6,201 bases of DNA from an uncultured Blautia sp. (GTDB lineage Bacteria > Bacillota > Clostridia > Lachnospirales > Lachnospiraceae): positions 1 through 6,201 of the forward strand of contig CAKRRX010000147.1 of assembly GCA_934394595.1 (NCBI GenBank). Reading direction: 5' to 3'. A program made the position numbers and the translations under genes. The notes under the pieces were generated by a model. That model had not been told where the DNA came from. It ran no database searches and saw only the letters and a list, made by a program, of their open reading frames with translations. How positions within the stretch are numbered: the first letter of the stretch is position 1; every line of letters starts with the position of its first letter. Of this stretch, positions 5,837 through 6,201 are shown in pieces.

Positions 5837-6201
5837 ATGGAAAATTCTTATGTCCTGCAGTTACAGGAACCGAAATTTAAAGAATTTTATTTAAGCTACA
5901 GTGGCTATGCACAATGCGAGCCACTGCATTGCTATGGTCCGGCATCACGCCCACATTATCTGATCCATTTTGTATTAAAGGGAAAAGGAAGATATCAGGC
6001 AGCAGGTCAGACTCACTGTCTTACTGCAGGACAGGGATTTCTTATTGAACCTGGTACCCAGACCTTTTATCAGGCAGATAAAGAGGATCCATGGAGTTAC
6101 CTGTGGATTGGAGTTGGGGGAACTAATGCCGGTAAATATATCCGTGATATCGGATTAAATAGTGAACAGCTGATTTTCAGGTCGGAAAGAGGCGATGAAT
6201 T
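5837..6201 (+). CDS. AraC-family transcription regulator, N-terminal sensor domain (partial at 3' side)
   Basis: The frame opens at ATG 5837 and runs off the window after 121 codons. The protein begins MENSYVLQLQEP and has the N-terminal cupin-like ligand domain of AraC-family sugar-type regulators: RPHYLIHFVLKGKGRYQ (38-54), LTAGQGFLIEPGTQTFYQAD (62-81), then DPWSYLWIGVGG (84-95). This is most like MsmR-type activators of sugar uptake genes. The C-terminal helix-turn-helix domain is expected beyond the edge and not seen. It starts 20 bases after the permease stop with no terminator or promoter visible between, so it is probably the last or a late gene of the transporter operon. Its ribosome binding site is poor (only GAAAG about 15 bases away), which fits low expression of a regulator. 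It probably senses the ligand or a product and controls this operon. Confidence 0.85.
   Translation, partial: MENSYVLQLQEPKFKEFYLSYSGYAQCEPLHCYGPASRPHYLIHFVLKGKGRYQAAGQTHCLTAGQGFLIEPGTQTFYQADKEDPWSYLWIGVGGTNAGKYIRDIGLNSEQLIFRSERGDE

Noticed and set aside
741..6091. Apparent excess of GGATCC hexamers (about eight in the window)
   Set aside because: They fall within coding sequence at ordinary codon runs such as Asp-Pro and Gly-Ser, with no regular spacing or orientation that would suggest a functional element.

Overview
The window looks like chromosomal DNA of a moderately A+T-rich Bacillota, most likely a gut-type Clostridia (Lachnospiraceae-like). The reasons are strong GGAGG-type ribosome binding sites, a glycine riboswitch, Gram-positive codon use, and an OppD/AmiE-type ATPase C-terminus. 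The assignment is by feel of the sequence; no marker gene is present.

Layout. Bases 1-35 (minus strand) hold the first 11 codons of a divergent gene. Its leader (about 36-200) carries a clear single-aptamer glycine riboswitch, preceded by an extra stem-loop that may be a degenerate partner ('ghost') aptamer. Such leaders commonly control Na+/alanine-glycine symporters, but the gene itself is almost entirely outside the window. Bases 200-393 are the divergent control region, with a minus-strand promoter, one overlapping plus-strand promoter candidate, an A+T-rich inverted repeat and a second, extended -10 candidate nearer the plus-strand gene.

Bases 394-5816 (plus strand) form one tight operon for a complete five-part Opp/Dpp-family (SBP_bac_5) ABC importer: substrate-binding protein, ATPase D, ATPase F, permease B, permease C. 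A GC-rich stem-loop with a short T run lies between the binding-protein gene and the first ATPase gene and probably reduces read-through, so that binding protein is made in excess. The last four transporter genes overlap each other by 4 or 8 bases. Twenty bases after the last permease begins an AraC-family regulator, cut off by the window edge inside its N-terminal cupin-like sensor domain.

How they work together. The binding protein captures a peptide-like (or possibly oligosaccharide or other) ligand outside the membrane, the two permeases form the channel, and the two ATPases drive uptake. The linked AraC regulator probably senses the ligand or a breakdown product and controls the operon. 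The back-to-back arrangement with a glycine-controlled gene hints at a link between amino-acid and peptide supply. Substrate identity cannot be read from the sequence. I see no mobile element, CRISPR array, tRNA or rRNA, and no wholly new system; the most interesting parts are regulatory.
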